Notes: generated by a model from the letters alone, not told the origin. DNA of 64,000 nt from JAJTFW01 sp046330075 (GCA_046330075.1 JAXLTL010000014.1:1-64000), one strand, 5' to 3'; positions 36,348 through 45,373 are shown, numbered from the stretch's first letter. A program made the numbers and translations.

Positions 36348-37166
36348 TTAAGCTGTGCCGTATTTTATTGGAGAGTGATTATTTAGTGATTCATGTGGTC
36401 TGTGATGGTTATAGTCTTCCAGCCACTCGTCTTTAATATCATTGAATTCGTATAAGTCCTTGAACATATATGCGTCCAGTACATTCTCACGGAATGTTCG
36501 ATTGAATCTTTCAATGTATCCGTTCTGCATGGGCTTTCCAGGTTGAATGAATTGGATCTTGATATCCATTTTGTTGCACCAGTCAAGGAAGGTTGAACAG
36601 GTAAATTCTGGTCCATTATCAACCCTGATACTTTGCGGTTTGCCATATTCATGAATCGCACGTTCCAGCTGGCGAATCACCGCTTCACTGGGAAAGCTAT
36701 AGTCCCCGTCCACAATCAAGGCCTGCCGATTGTAATCATCAATAATGTTCAATACCCGGAAACGACGTTTGTTCATCAGTGTATCATGCATAAAATCCAT
36801 TGACCAGCTCATGTTACGAGCTATGGGCACTACCAATGGTTGCTTCTCGCGTTTGGGCACTCTTTTACGGCTTCTCTGACGGTGTTTGAGTCCCATGGCA
36901 AGGTAAACTCTTCGGACGCGTTTATAGTTCCATTTGATCCCCTCGGTGCGGATACGCTCGTATAGCTTGTCCTGGCCCGCTTTATGATTAACACGCATAG
37001 ATACCAGTTCATTGAGTTTATCGATGACCGGTTGGTCGCTTTTGACCGATTGGTAATAATACATGGACTTGGGCATTCCGATTACCTTACAAGCTCTGGT
37101 GGTGCTTACCGTAAATGTCTCCATCAGGTAGGCAGCCATGTTTTTGCGATCACCAGGCTTTACCAC
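36348..37166 (-). CDS. IS3-family transposase OrfB (DDE catalytic part)
   Basis: 272 residues with an rve integrase core: first Asp in 'MSWSMDFMHD', second in 'RVDNGPEFTCSTF', Glu in 'GYIERFNRTFRENVLDAY', ending 'YNHHRPHESLNNHSPI'. An HTH_21-like N-terminal part includes 'KAGQDKLYERIR'. It is made as an OrfAB fusion by -1 frameshifting from orfA; the GTG at 37166 is within the slippery region and is not a real independent start. All catalytic residues are present and the frame is intact, so the element may be active. Confidence 0.93.
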   Translation of the reverse strand: MVKPGDRKNMAAYLMETFTVSTTRACKVIGMPKSMYYYQSVKSDQPVIDKLNELVSMRVNHKAGQDKLYERIRTEGIKWNYKRVRRVYLAMGLKHRQRSRKRVPKREKQPLVVPIARNMSWSMDFMHDTLMNKRRFRVLNIIDDYNRQALIVDGDYSFPSEAVIRQLERAIHEYGKPQSIRVDNGPEFTCSTFLDWCNKMDIKIQFIQPGKPMQNGYIERFNRTFRENVLDAYMFKDLYEFNDIKDEWLEDYNHHRPHESLNNHSPIKYGTA

Positions 37167-37426
37167 TTTTTTGAAAGAACATCCTTGAGCATCTTATTGT
37201 CCAAAGCCAAATCAGCATACATAGATTTTAGCTTTCGGTTCTCTTCCTCCAGTTCCTTTAAGCGTCGTAACTGCTCTCCGTCAAGGCCAGCATACTTCTT
37301 CTTCCAGTTGTACAAAGTGCTTTTGGTTATGCCAAGCTCTCGGCACAAGGCTTCTGCTTTCTTTCCGCCTTCGTACTCTTTTAATGCCTGTACGATCTGG
37401 CTTTCTGTGAATCGGGTCGTTTTCAT
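37160..37426 (-). CDS. IS3-family OrfA (helix-turn-helix, leucine zipper)
   Basis: 88 residues: an HTH_Tnp_1 domain ('FTESQIVQALKEYEGGK', 'ELGITKSTLYNWKKKY') and a coiled coil ('LRRLKELEEENRKLKSMYAD'). It ends in 'LSKKW' at a TAA seven bases inside orfB. The codons 'TCA AAA AAG' form an AAAAAAG slippery heptamer (37166-37172 on the plus strand as CTTTTTT) that allows -1 frameshifting into orfB to give the full transposase. Confidence 0.92.
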   Translation of the reverse strand: MKTTRFTESQIVQALKEYEGGKKAEALCRELGITKSTLYNWKKKYAGLDGEQLRRLKELEEENRKLKSMYADLALDNKMLKDVLSKKW

Positions 37427-37489
37427 ATCCTGATTAAAGTTAAGGTTTTTTCCTTTTTTAACCAGTCCGGATTTTAGGGAGGGTTACAA

Positions 37490-37924
37490 GTGCTGTCGAA
37501 AGCCTGCGAATACGGAATCAGAGCAATGATATTTATAGCCAACCAATCACTGAATGGTGAAAGGTCATCTATCAAAGAAGTAGCCAATGGGATTAAATCG
37601 CCTGAAGCATTTACAGCTAAAATTCTGCAGGCACTAATAAAAAACGATCTTCTGAAAAGCAAAAAAGGACCAAATGGCGGATTTGAACTTACCAATAAAC
37701 AAATAAACACAATTTCACTTTCAGATATTATTATATCGATTGACGGAACAGATGCGATGAATGGATGTGTACTAGGCTTAGATTCATGTTCCGATTTACA
37801 CCCCTGCCCTGTTCATCATAAATACTCACCTATCAAAACAGAATTATTATCCTTTCTTCATCAAACTCCGCTCAAAGAAGCTGTGGTTAATTTACATATT
37901 CTGAATACGCATATTCGCTCATAA
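37490..37924 (+). CDS. Rrf2-family regulator, NsrR-like (probable NO sensor)
   Basis: 144 residues. The winged HTH ('CEYGIRAMIFIANQS', 'SIKEVANGI', 'GPNGGFELT') is followed by three cysteines at 93, 100 and 106 ('NGCVLGLDSCSDLHPC'), the pattern that binds a [4Fe-4S] or [2Fe-2S] cluster in NsrR and IscR. Position ahead of nor genes and shared operators argue for NO-responsive repression. The present start is a GTG whose first base is within two bases of the IS3 end; an original ATG may have been lost by the insertion. Its own promoter now lies 1.25 kb away on the far side of the IS. Confidence 0.85.
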   Translation: MLSKACEYGIRAMIFIANQSLNGERSSIKEVANGIKSPEAFTAKILQALIKNDLLKSKKGPNGGFELTNKQINTISLSDIIISIDGTDAMNGCVLGLDSCSDLHPCPVHHKYSPIKTELLSFLHQTPLKEAVVNLHILNTHIRS

Positions 37925-37941
37925 AAAAAAATAACTATTTA

Positions 37942-37959
37942 GTGGACTTTTTTATCCAC
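37942..37959. promoter_or_regulatory. Operator palindrome before norC
   Basis: GTGGAC-TTTTTT-ATCCAC, 6-bp arms with one non-pairing position, 28 bases before norC. It matches the element at 36213-36228 in sequence and spacing. Likely binding site of the adjacent Rrf2 protein (inference). Confidence 0.6.
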
Positions 37960-37986
37960 TTTAATTAACCTAATAAAACAACAATT

Positions 37987-38427
37987 ATGTTATCAAAAAG
38001 TCAAGCGCGAACGTTTTTCCTCGGTGGTACCGTGGTAACGTTTGCCATATTCCTGGGGCTATCCTGGAATACGCTTAGCGAAGAGGTTCCTAAAAGAACA
38101 CATGAGGAGAATCTTACTCCACAGGTAGTGGAAGGTAAAAAAATCTGGGAGTCCAACAATTGTATGGGCTGCCATACCATTCTCGGAGAAGGAGCCTATT
38201 ACGCTCCGGAATTAACGAAAGTATAAGAAAGGAGAGGAGAAGCTTATATCAAAGCTGCTCTAATGTCCCCCGTTCCATGGGCACCACGAGGTCGCAAAAT
38301 GGTCGCATATAAACTTTCAGAAAATGAAGCAGACGCTGTAGTTGCATTTTTGAAATGGATCGGAGAAACAGATCTCAATGGCTTCCCTGCAAAAACCAAA
38401 TATAATTCAAAACCAACTTCAAACTAA
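37987..38427 (+). pseudogene. norC: norC, nitric oxide reductase cytochrome c subunit, interrupted by an in-frame stop
   Basis: The open part (79 codons) has the N-terminal anchor helix (residues ~8-27) and the haem c motif 'NNCMGCHTILGEGAYYAPEL'. It stops at TAA 38224-38226 after 'TKV'. Reading on in the same frame gives the rest of a normal NorC without further stops: 'ERRGEAYIKAALMSPVPWAP', 'RGRKMVAYKLSENEADAVV', ending at TAA 38425-38427. In the family a Tyr usually occupies the stop position ('KVYERRG'), so one base change (TAT or TAC to TAA) explains it. The truncated product keeps the haem-binding CxxCH but lacks the methionine ligand region. NorC delivers electrons to NorB. Readthrough or a sequencing error cannot be excluded. 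Confidence 0.85.
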
Positions 38428-38433
38428 CCCATT

Positions 38434-39768
38434 ATGAAATACAAATCTCAAAAAATAGCATACTGGTTCTTTGCACTATCCATGCTCCTGCTATCCCTAC
38501 AGATAATATATGGATTCATTATGGGTTTTGCCCATATGGGCTATGATGGATTACATGAAGCCATTGCATTTAATACAGCCCGTGCAGTACATACCAATCT
38601 GCTTGTAGTTTGGTTGCTATCGGGATTCATGGGTGCTGCATACTATATTATACCGGAAGAAGCAGAGCATGAACTCGTAAATACAAAACTTGCCTATATT
38701 CAACTAATCTCGCTTGCTGTAGTAGGTGTAATTGCTATCATCGGTTATCATTTAAATTACTGGGAAGGCCGTAAATTCCTTGAAATTCCAAGACCTCTTG
38801 ATTGGTTGGTAGCAATAAACGTTTTAACTTTTCTCGGGCTCATCCTTGCTACATTATTCAAAGGAAAAAAAAGAACAACAACATCACTGGTATTGACTAT
38901 GGGGCTAGTTTTCGCAGCACTTCTGTATTTGCCTGGTATGATTTGGTTCGATAATCAAACAATGGATTCATTTTTCAGATGGTGGGTTGTGCATCTTTGG
39001 GTAGAAGGAGTTTGGGAACTCATTATGGGAGGTATTTTATCTTACTTACTAATTAAAATAACAGGCGTAGATCGCGAAGTAATCGAAAAGTGGTTATATG
39101 TAATTGTCGGCCTCACGTTTATTTCAGGGATACTCGGTACAGGTCACCATTATTACTATATCGGAGCAGGAAAGATCTGGCTAATCGTTGGTGGTATATT
39201 CTCTGCAATGGAGCCATTGGCGTTTCTTGGTATGGCTCTATTCGCGTTGGCAATGTATCGCAAAGGAGAGAAAAAACATCCCAATAAGCTTGCATTAAAC
39301 TGGACTTTAGGCACGGCCATTACTTCATTTGTAGGAGCGGGATTACTTGGTCTTGCACATACCCTTCCTCAAGTAAATTTATATACTCACGGAACACTTG
39401 TAACAGCCATGCACGGACATTTAGCCTTCTGGGGAGCGTATGCAATGATTGTTTTGGCCATCATAAGTTACACAATGCCCAACTTAACAGGAAGAAAATT
39501 ATTTGACAGCAATAGAGGAACATTAGCTTTCTGGCTATCCAATATAGGAATGTTAGGTATGACTGTAGCATTCGGTGTAGCAGGTGTTGCCCAGGTATAT
39601 ATGGAAAGGATTATGGGTGTTGAATTCGGTGAAGTACAAAAGGAAATTCAGGTTCACTTTTTCATTTTGATATGCTGTGCAACCATGTTTACAGTCGGAA
39701 TTATTTTATTCATAGCTGAATTCATTAAATACGGCCAGCCTAATGATGAAGCAATGACAAGTGTATAA
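38434..39768 (+). CDS. norB: Nitric oxide reductase catalytic subunit NorB
   Basis: 444 residues, about 12 membrane helices, full length for cytochrome-c-dependent NorB. Metal ligands and family marks are present: 'ARAVHTNLLVVWLLSGF' (haem b His), 'VHLWVEGVWELIMGG' (FeB His and Glu), 'GTGHHYYYIG' (FeB His pair) and 'TAMHGHLAFWGAYAM' (haem b3 and b His). It reduces two NO to N2O in the inner membrane using electrons from NorC. The frame is intact, unlike norC six bases upstream and norD downstream. Confidence 0.95.
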   Translation: MKYKSQKIAYWFFALSMLLLSLQIIYGFIMGFAHMGYDGLHEAIAFNTARAVHTNLLVVWLLSGFMGAAYYIIPEEAEHELVNTKLAYIQLISLAVVGVIAIIGYHLNYWEGRKFLEIPRPLDWLVAINVLTFLGLILATLFKGKKRTTTSLVLTMGLVFAALLYLPGMIWFDNQTMDSFFRWWVVHLWVEGVWELIMGGILSYLLIKITGVDREVIEKWLYVIVGLTFISGILGTGHHYYYIGAGKIWLIVGGIFSAMEPLAFLGMALFALAMYRKGEKKHPNKLALNWTLGTAITSFVGAGLLGLAHTLPQVNLYTHGTLVTAMHGHLAFWGAYAMIVLAIISYTMPNLTGRKLFDSNRGTLAFWLSNIGMLGMTVAFGVAGVAQVYMERIMGVEFGEVQKEIQVHFFILICCATMFTVGIILFIAEFIKYGQPNDEAMTSV

Positions 39769-39858
39769 ACGAGAAATTAGCATTTGATTGATACAGGCAG
39801 CCACCATCAAAGATTGTGGCTGCCTATCATGAATAACCCACCTATCGGAGAAAGAAAA

Positions 39859-40668
39859 ATGGAATACACAACAGCAATAGAAAATAAAATGGCGAAAAAC
39901 AACATCTATTACTTTTCGACCGGCAAAGAAGCCGATGTCTTTCATTCAGCCGCTGAAAACAAATTACCAGTGTTGTTAAAAGGTCCCACCGGAACCGGAA
40001 AATCCAGGTTTGTTGAATACATGGCATCCAAACTTGATCGTGAATTAATCACCATCAGCTGTCATGAGGAAACTTCTGCTACTGATTTGATTGGCCGGTT
40101 TATTATCAAAGGTGCGGAAACCGTTTGGATGGATGGTCCATTAACTATAGCCGTTAAAAAAGGAGCGATTGTCTATCTTGATGAAGTAGCAGAAGCACGT
40201 CCGGATGTCATCGTTGTAATCCACCCTCTTACCGACCATAGAAGACAACTTTACATTGACAAATTAGGTGCAACCATTACTGCACACAGCAACTTTATGC
40301 TAGTGGCATCATATAATCCCGGTTACCAAAAAGGGTTTAAAGAACTTAAACCATCAACACGGCAACGTTTTATTAGTTTAAGCTTCAACTATCCAAACCC
40401 TGAAGCAGAAGCAACAATCATCTCGAATGAAACAGGTCTAGATCTGCAAACCGCCTCAAAACTTGTAACAATAGCCTCTAAAATTCGCAATTTGAAGGAA
40501 CTGGGGTTGACAGAAACAGCATCCACACGTCTGCTGGTAGACGCAGGGTTATTGATCCACTCAGGACTGCCCAAACGATTAGCTGTTAAATCCGCAATAA
40601 TAGAGCCTTTGATGGATGAACCAGAAATTTCTGAAGCATTATGTGAGCTATCGAATTTAATTCTTTAA
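39859..40668 (+). CDS. norQ: NorQ, MoxR-type AAA+ ATPase for NO reductase maturation
   Basis: 269 residues from ATG 39859, chosen for the GGAG-like stretch eight bases upstream; ATG 39829 and TTG 39784 also lie in frame. Walker A 'GPTGTGKS' (residues 42-49), Walker B 'GAIVYLDEVAEARPDV', and 'SYNPGYQKGFKELKPSTRQR' with the sensor region are typical of the CbbQ/NirQ/NorQ group. Together with the VWA protein NorD it is needed to insert iron (FeB) into NorB. It is four bases from norD. Confidence 0.9.
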   Translation: MEYTTAIENKMAKNNIYYFSTGKEADVFHSAAENKLPVLLKGPTGTGKSRFVEYMASKLDRELITISCHEETSATDLIGRFIIKGAETVWMDGPLTIAVKKGAIVYLDEVAEARPDVIVVIHPLTDHRRQLYIDKLGATITAHSNFMLVASYNPGYQKGFKELKPSTRQRFISLSFNYPNPEAEATIISNETGLDLQTASKLVTIASKIRNLKELGLTETASTRLLVDAGLLIHSGLPKRLAVKSAIIEPLMDEPEISEALCELSNLIL

Positions 40669-40671
40669 CTG

Positions 40672-42427
40672 ATGTCGGTAGATGAATTTTTGTTTGGACG
40701 CTTTAATGAAATTCTGAAAAACCGTCAGAAAAAGAGATCCGCGCTGACTGTTAACGAAATCCAACTATCCGATATACGCAACAAATTAACACTTCTTGCG
40801 CGTGCAGTTTCGGGCCGTCCAATTGATATTTACCCCGCAGAAAAAGAAGGAGGTGTAAGAGGTGACAATTTCTTCCTGCCGGAAAAGTCATACTACTTTT
40901 CATCACCAAATTTAAATCTGAAATTTTACTATTTCAGGGTCTTATACTTGTCTGTCCAACAAGAATTAAACATCTATTTGCCGACTAACGCAAACGCAGC
41001 CACGGATTCGTTATCCGCTGCCATTACTTCATCCAAAAGAATTCTGGAAACACTCTTCTGTCAATACCCAGCTGTTCAACCCATCTATTCAGAGTTATTG
41101 GCAGAAGTTGAGAAAAATAATGATGACAAACGAAGTGCCCCTGTCTATAATCTGCTATTTGGACGTCTTATGATGGCGCCAGAACCAACCAGTACAGATC
41201 AATCCTTAAACTACCAGCCAACAGAGTTTCATAAAAACTCTATTACGCCACAGACCATTATTAAGTCAAAAGCGGTTGAAGAAATAAAATCAATACTACT
41301 TGACAAGAAGGCACAAGAGGACTATGTACTAACGCACAATTTTGAAAAAGTTGATACAGCCGATGAGTTCAATGGAGTTTGGAGAGACTTTGATGGGGAA
41401 GACGAACTTAAAGACCACAAAAACGCATTGGATGAACTTAATTTACGATTCACAGTCCGTGTAAACGACCCGGTGCATTCGGTATATCAATCAGAATTTC
41501 TGGAAAACACCAATGTTCCTGAAAGCAAGGGCGCAGAAAAAGGACGAAAAGGCATGCCTTATGATGAATGGGACTATAAAAAGAAAAAATACAAAAAAGA
41601 TTTCTGTACCGTTTATCCGGCAACTGTAAGTACTGCAGATTCAATATTCTGCCAAAAAGTGTTATCCCGTCACAGCGCTCTCTTTTCTGAACTAAGGAAA
41701 ATGATGGCCAATATTAACAACCGGTTACGACAACAAAGACGTCAGAATCAAGGAAACGAGATAGACATTGACGCCGTGACGGATCACTTCAAAGATATTT
41801 TTACCGGCCACACCCCTTCAGAAAACGTATATCTCAACCAACGAAAAAAAGAAAAAGACTTATCTGTCTTTCTCCTTCTTGACGCAAGTTTGTCAAGTGA
41901 TAGTTATGTAAATGGAAACAAGGTTATAGAAATTGAAAAAGAGATAGCCGTGTTATTCGGAGAAACACTTCACGAATTTGATATTGATTTCAGTATCGCC
42001 GGTTTTTATTCAAACACACGAAACCATACCACCTTCATCTCACTAAAAGATTTCGATATGGAATGGAACATTGGAAAGCAACAGATTTCAGGATTGGAAC
42101 CATCAGGATATACCCGCATAGGAACTTCGATCAGACACGCGTCAAATTTACTCCATCTTCGACCGGCTCAAAACAAATGGATGATTCTGCTTTCAGATGG
42201 AAAACCCAATGATTATGACCGATATGAAGGGAAGTACGGTATTGAAGACACCCGACAGGGAGATGAACGCAAGAAATATTAAATCTTATGCATTAGCAAT
42301 AGAAGCGACGGCAAAGTATTACCTGCCACAAATGTTTGGACAAAATCATTATCAAATTGTATCCTCCACAGAAGCTCTTTTCACTTCTTTGATTCGCCTG
42401 TATGAAAAGATCCGATTTAACCGGTAG
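40672..42427 (+). pseudogene. norD: norD, VWA-domain NO reductase activation protein, frameshifted near the C-terminus
   Basis: The first frame runs to 42282 (536 residues) and contains the VWA domain with MIDAS-like 'LLLDASLSSDSY' and 'WMILLSDGKPNDYDRYEG'. It then leaves the family sequence after 'YGIEDTRQ'. The family's C-terminus continues in the next frame: 'EMNARNIKSYALAIEATAKY', 'YLPQMFGQNHYQIV', ending at 42427. The break is at about 42255-42265 and fits a 2-base deletion or 1-base insertion; the deletion would restore the normal spacing between DTR and AR. The product lacks ~50 residues of the VWA fold, so it is likely impaired. Confidence 0.85.
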
Positions 42428-42484
42428 CAAAAGTCATTATACATAAATATTCAGAATTACAAATAGACTCGGGCAACTACGAAT

Positions 42485-42509
42485 AAAAAAGGCTCCGCGA
42501 TGCGGAGCC
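42485..42509 (-). terminator. Rho-independent terminator of glnN
   Basis: On the minus strand GGCTCCGC-ATC-GCGGAGCC is followed by TTTTTT; perfect 8-bp GC-rich stem 22 bases after the glnN stop. Confidence 0.9.
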
Positions 42510-42530
42510 TTACCTTAACAATTTTACAGA

Positions 42531-44723
42531 TTAACGGATCGTCACCATTTCACGATACTTCGGGAGCGGCCAGCTTTCATCATCCACCACGAGTTCGAGT
42601 TTATCCACGTGATAGCGGATAGTATCGAAGTAGGCTTTCACTTTATCGCAGTATGCAATGGCACGACTACGTACATTCGTCATCGCATTTGCTTTCTTGC
42701 GGGCTTCGATCATCTCATCCACATTCTTCTTGATAACGGAAATATGTGTAGAGATTTCGCGGATAAGTTCAATCTGTGCGGCATACGTATCCTTCGGCAT
42801 ACCGATATCCTTCAAACCTTCTACGTTTTCAACGAGCAGGGTCTGATACTTGATTGCAGCCGGGAGTATATGGTTCACTGCGAGGCTACCCATCACGCGT
42901 GATTCAATCTGAATTTTCTTGATATACGTCTCGAGCATGATTTCGTGACGCGCTTCATTCTCACGGTGCGAGAAAATATTATTGCGATCAAAGAGTTCGG
43001 TAGATTTCTTTGTAACGAAAGCATCCAGCGCAGGAGGCGTTGTTGTTACGTTACTCAGTCCGCGACGTTTCGCTTCCTTCTTCCACTCATCGCCGTAACC
43101 ATTTCCTTCGAAACGGATCGCTTTTGATTCCACGATATACTTACGGAGCACCTTCAGAATCGCCTCATCTGTTTTCGTTCCTTTCTTTGCAATCGATTCC
43201 ACTTCTGTATGGAACTTACGCAGCTGATCTGCAACGATGGTATTCAGGATGGTCATCGGCAACGCGCTGTTGGCAGACGAACCTACCGCGCGGAACTCGA
43301 ATTTATTTCCGGTGAACGCGAACGGAGATGTACGGTTACGATCGGTATTATCGAGGAGGATCTCAGGAATCTTTCCGATATTCAGTTTCAGTGCTGTCTT
43401 TTCTTCCGGCGTCATCTTTTTATCCTTCACTGACTTCTCGATTTCATCCAGCACAGCGCTTAACTGCTCGCCCAGGAAGATTGACATGATAGCGGGAGGA
43501 GCTTCATTCGCACCCAGACGATGATCGTTGGAAGCAGAGGCGATAGATGCGCGGAGCAGATCAGCGTGTTCAAATACGGCACGGATGGTATTCACGAAGA
43601 AAGTGAGGAACATGAGATTGCTCTTGGGAGAGTTACCGGGAGAAAGAAGGTTTTTACCGGTATTAGTTCCCATACTCCAGTTGTTGTGCTTTCCGCTGCC
43701 ATTGATGCCGGCATAAGGTTTTTCATGCAGCAACACTTTGAAGTTATGACGACGCGCCACTTTATCCATCAGATCCATCAGGAGCTGATTGTGATCTACA
43801 GCCAGGTTGATATCCTCAAATACAGGAGCGCACTCAAACTGTGAAGGCGCCACCTCGTTATGGCGGGTCTTCAGCGGAATGCCCAGCTTCAACGACTCCA
43901 CTTCCAGATCCACCATGAACGAATTCACGCGTGAAGGAATAGAACCGAAGTAGTGATCTTCCAGTTGTTGTCCTTTGGCAGGCTCCGCACCGAAGAGTGT
44001 ACGTCCGGTCATCTCCAGATCAGGACGGGCATTGTAGATATCGATATCCACCAGGAAGTACTCCTGCTCAATACCCAGCGTTGAATATACCTGTGTTACG
44101 TTCTTATCGAAATACTGACACACCGGAACAGCAGATTGATTCAGCGCATGCAGCGCTTTCAGAAGCGGCGCTTTATAATCGAGGGTTTCACCGGTATAGG
44201 AAACGAAGATAGTTGGGATGCAGAGCGTACGGCCGGAAGGTCCTTCCATGATAAAGGCCGGCGAACTTGGATCCCATGCTGTATACCCACGCGCTTCGAA
44301 GGTATTACGGATACCACCGCTGGGGAAAGATGAGGCGTCGGGTTCCTGCTGCACCAACGCAGAACTTGAGAATCCCTCTATCGCACGACCATCGTCGCTT
44401 AATTCGAAGAATGCATCATGCTTCTCAGCCGTTGTTCCTGTTAATGGCTGGAACCAGTGGGTGTAGTGCGTAGCCCCCATACTTACCGCCCAGCTCTTCA
44501 TCGCCGCAGCAACGAGTTCAGCTACTTTACGATCAATGCGGTTACCGGTATTGGTGGCTTCCATTACCTGTTTGAACACTTCTTTACTGAGATACTTATG
44601 CATCTTCTCTTTATCGAAGACGTTAGCACCATAGTAATCCGATACCTTCGCTGAAGGCGGAGTTACTACTACAGGAGCACGGTTGATACTGCTTTCAAGC
44701 GCGCGGAAACGAAGAATTGCCAT
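42531..44723 (-). CDS. glnN: Glutamine synthetase type III
   Basis: 730 residues, the size of the GSIII class common in Bacteroidota. Active-site blocks: 'STLGIEQEYFLVDIDIYNAR', 'LKTRHNEVAPSQFECAP', 'GINGSGKHNNWSMGTN', 'SNDHRLGANEAPPAIMSIFL' and 'NRTSPFAFTGNKFEFRAVGS'. It forms glutamine from glutamate, ammonium and ATP, and is thus the assimilatory counterpart of the receiver-GDH fusion 37 kb away. A perfect -7 box (TATATTTG) lies 109 bases upstream, giving a long leader that could hold regulation. A clear terminator follows the gene. Confidence 0.95.
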   Translation of the reverse strand: MAILRFRALESSINRAPVVVTPPSAKVSDYYGANVFDKEKMHKYLSKEVFKQVMEATNTGNRIDRKVAELVAAAMKSWAVSMGATHYTHWFQPLTGTTAEKHDAFFELSDDGRAIEGFSSSALVQQEPDASSFPSGGIRNTFEARGYTAWDPSSPAFIMEGPSGRTLCIPTIFVSYTGETLDYKAPLLKALHALNQSAVPVCQYFDKNVTQVYSTLGIEQEYFLVDIDIYNARPDLEMTGRTLFGAEPAKGQQLEDHYFGSIPSRVNSFMVDLEVESLKLGIPLKTRHNEVAPSQFECAPVFEDINLAVDHNQLLMDLMDKVARRHNFKVLLHEKPYAGINGSGKHNNWSMGTNTGKNLLSPGNSPKSNLMFLTFFVNTIRAVFEHADLLRASIASASNDHRLGANEAPPAIMSIFLGEQLSAVLDEIEKSVKDKKMTPEEKTALKLNIGKIPEILLDNTDRNRTSPFAFTGNKFEFRAVGSSANSALPMTILNTIVADQLRKFHTEVESIAKKGTKTDEAILKVLRKYIVESKAIRFEGNGYGDEWKKEAKRRGLSNVTTTPPALDAFVTKKSTELFDRNNIFSHRENEARHEIMLETYIKKIQIESRVMGSLAVNHILPAAIKYQTLLVENVEGLKDIGMPKDTYAAQIELIREISTHISVIKKNVDEMIEARKKANAMTNVRSRAIAYCDKVKAYFDTIRYHVDKLELVVDDESWPLPKYREMVTIR

Positions 44724-44832
44724 GTTGATTTAGTTATGTTGATTGCTTTTTTAAAGATCGGGGACTTCTACGTTTTCCCGGCTATTTAGTTGCAAACCGG
44801 GGGGCTAGGACCTAAAAAAGCTAAATCCGCGA

Positions 44833-44864
44833 CAAATATATGCTGATTTTAGGGGGTATGGCAA
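44833..44864 (-). promoter_or_regulatory. Promoter of glnN (TTG-N21-TATATTTG)
   Basis: Minus-strand -7 box TATATTTG (44833-44840) with a -33 TTG at 44862-44864, 21 bases apart. The ~100-nt leader to the ATG is GC-rich in part (CCGGGAAAACG) but no riboswitch is recognisable. Confidence 0.5.
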
Positions 44865-44921
44865 GAAAAAAGTACTTTTTTTGAACATGACCCCTGTTTT
44901 TTAGGGGGGGGGGAGGGGATA

Positions 44922-45144
44922 AAGTTGCAGAGTTGCAGGGTTTCGGAGTTGCAGAGTTACAGGGTTTCGGAGTTGCGAGGTTGCGGGGCTACAGGGCTGC
45001 AGGGCTGCAGGGCTACAAGGCTACAGGGCTACAGGGCTACAGGGCTACAGGGCTACAGGGCTACAGAGTTACAGAGCTACAGAGTTACAGAGTTACAGAG
45101 TTACAGAGTTACAGAGTTACAGTGTTTCAGAGTTACAGAGTTAC
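44922..45144. repeat. 8-bp degenerate tandem array (AGRGYTRC, ~28 units), left arm
   Basis: Successive 8-mers such as AGAGTTGC, AGGGTTTC, AGGGCTAC and AGAGTTAC with no interruption. It follows a poly-G tract (44902-44918). An inverted, shorter array of the same unit lies at 45982-46032, beyond the four-helix-bundle gene. Neighbouring 44724-44921 is the glnN leader and promoter; 45145-45245 shows nothing recognisable. Confidence 0.85.
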
Positions 45145-45245
45145 CAAGTTTCTGAAACTCATGGTTAAATCCTGAGACGGTAGCTACGTAAAGGGGCATA
45201 GCAGCGTCAAGTAAAAAATTGCGTGGAAGATTTCCGAAGATTTAC

Positions 45246-45266
45246 TATGTAGAAGACTTCTACATA
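45246..45266. other. Perfect palindrome TATGTAGAAG-A-CTTCTACATA
   Basis: 10-bp arms around one central A, four bases before the 10-bp tandem repeat and 117 bases before the four-helix-bundle gene. Operator- or recombination-site-like. Confidence 0.5.
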
Positions 45267-45269
45267 ACT

Positions 45270-45329
45270 AAACGGATATAAACGGATATAAACGGATATA
45301 AACGGATATAAACGGATACAAACGGATAC
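45270..45329 (+). repeat. 10-bp tandem repeat, six copies of AAACGGATAT/C
   Basis: Four identical AAACGGATAT units followed by two AAACGGATAC units, head to tail, ~55 bases upstream of the start codon at 45384. Iteron-like spacing close to one helical turn. Confidence 0.85.
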
Positions 45330-45365
45330 AAGTGCTTAAAAGACGGCTAATTTTCATTGCGACTT

Positions 45366-45373
45366 TATTTTTG
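45366..45373 (+). promoter_or_regulatory. -7 box TATTTTTG of the four-helix-bundle gene
   Basis: Perfect TAnnTTTG ten bases before the ATG. Confidence 0.5.

Larger units (their letters stand above)
36240..37488 (-). mobile_element. IS3-family insertion sequence
   Basis: Bounded by inverted repeats TGTAACCCTCCCTAAAATC (left, from 36240) and its complement at the right end (to 37488); the right copy has one extra C afterwards. It starts TG and ends CA as IS3 elements do. It carries orfA and orfB on the minus strand with an A6G slippery site. No clear target-site duplication is visible: the flanks read TACT and AGTG. It lies between the operator and the coding region of the Rrf2 gene. Confidence 0.9.

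Noticed and set aside
36236..37492. Target-site duplication of the IS3 element
   Set aside because: Flanking four bases are TACT and AGTG, not a direct repeat; the terminal match ACTTG/CAAGT just extends the inverted repeat and could be chance.
42197..42427. Separate small gene after norD
   Set aside because: Its sequence from 'EMNARN' on is the missing NorD C-terminus; the upstream part overlaps norD out of frame.
44925..45175. Two short plus-strand frames rich in Y-R-A-T-G-L-Q
   Set aside because: Translation of the 8-bp array, same reason as above.
44922..45329. Possible CRISPR array
   Set aside because: Units of 8 and 10 bp are continuous with no spacers and no cas genes nearby.
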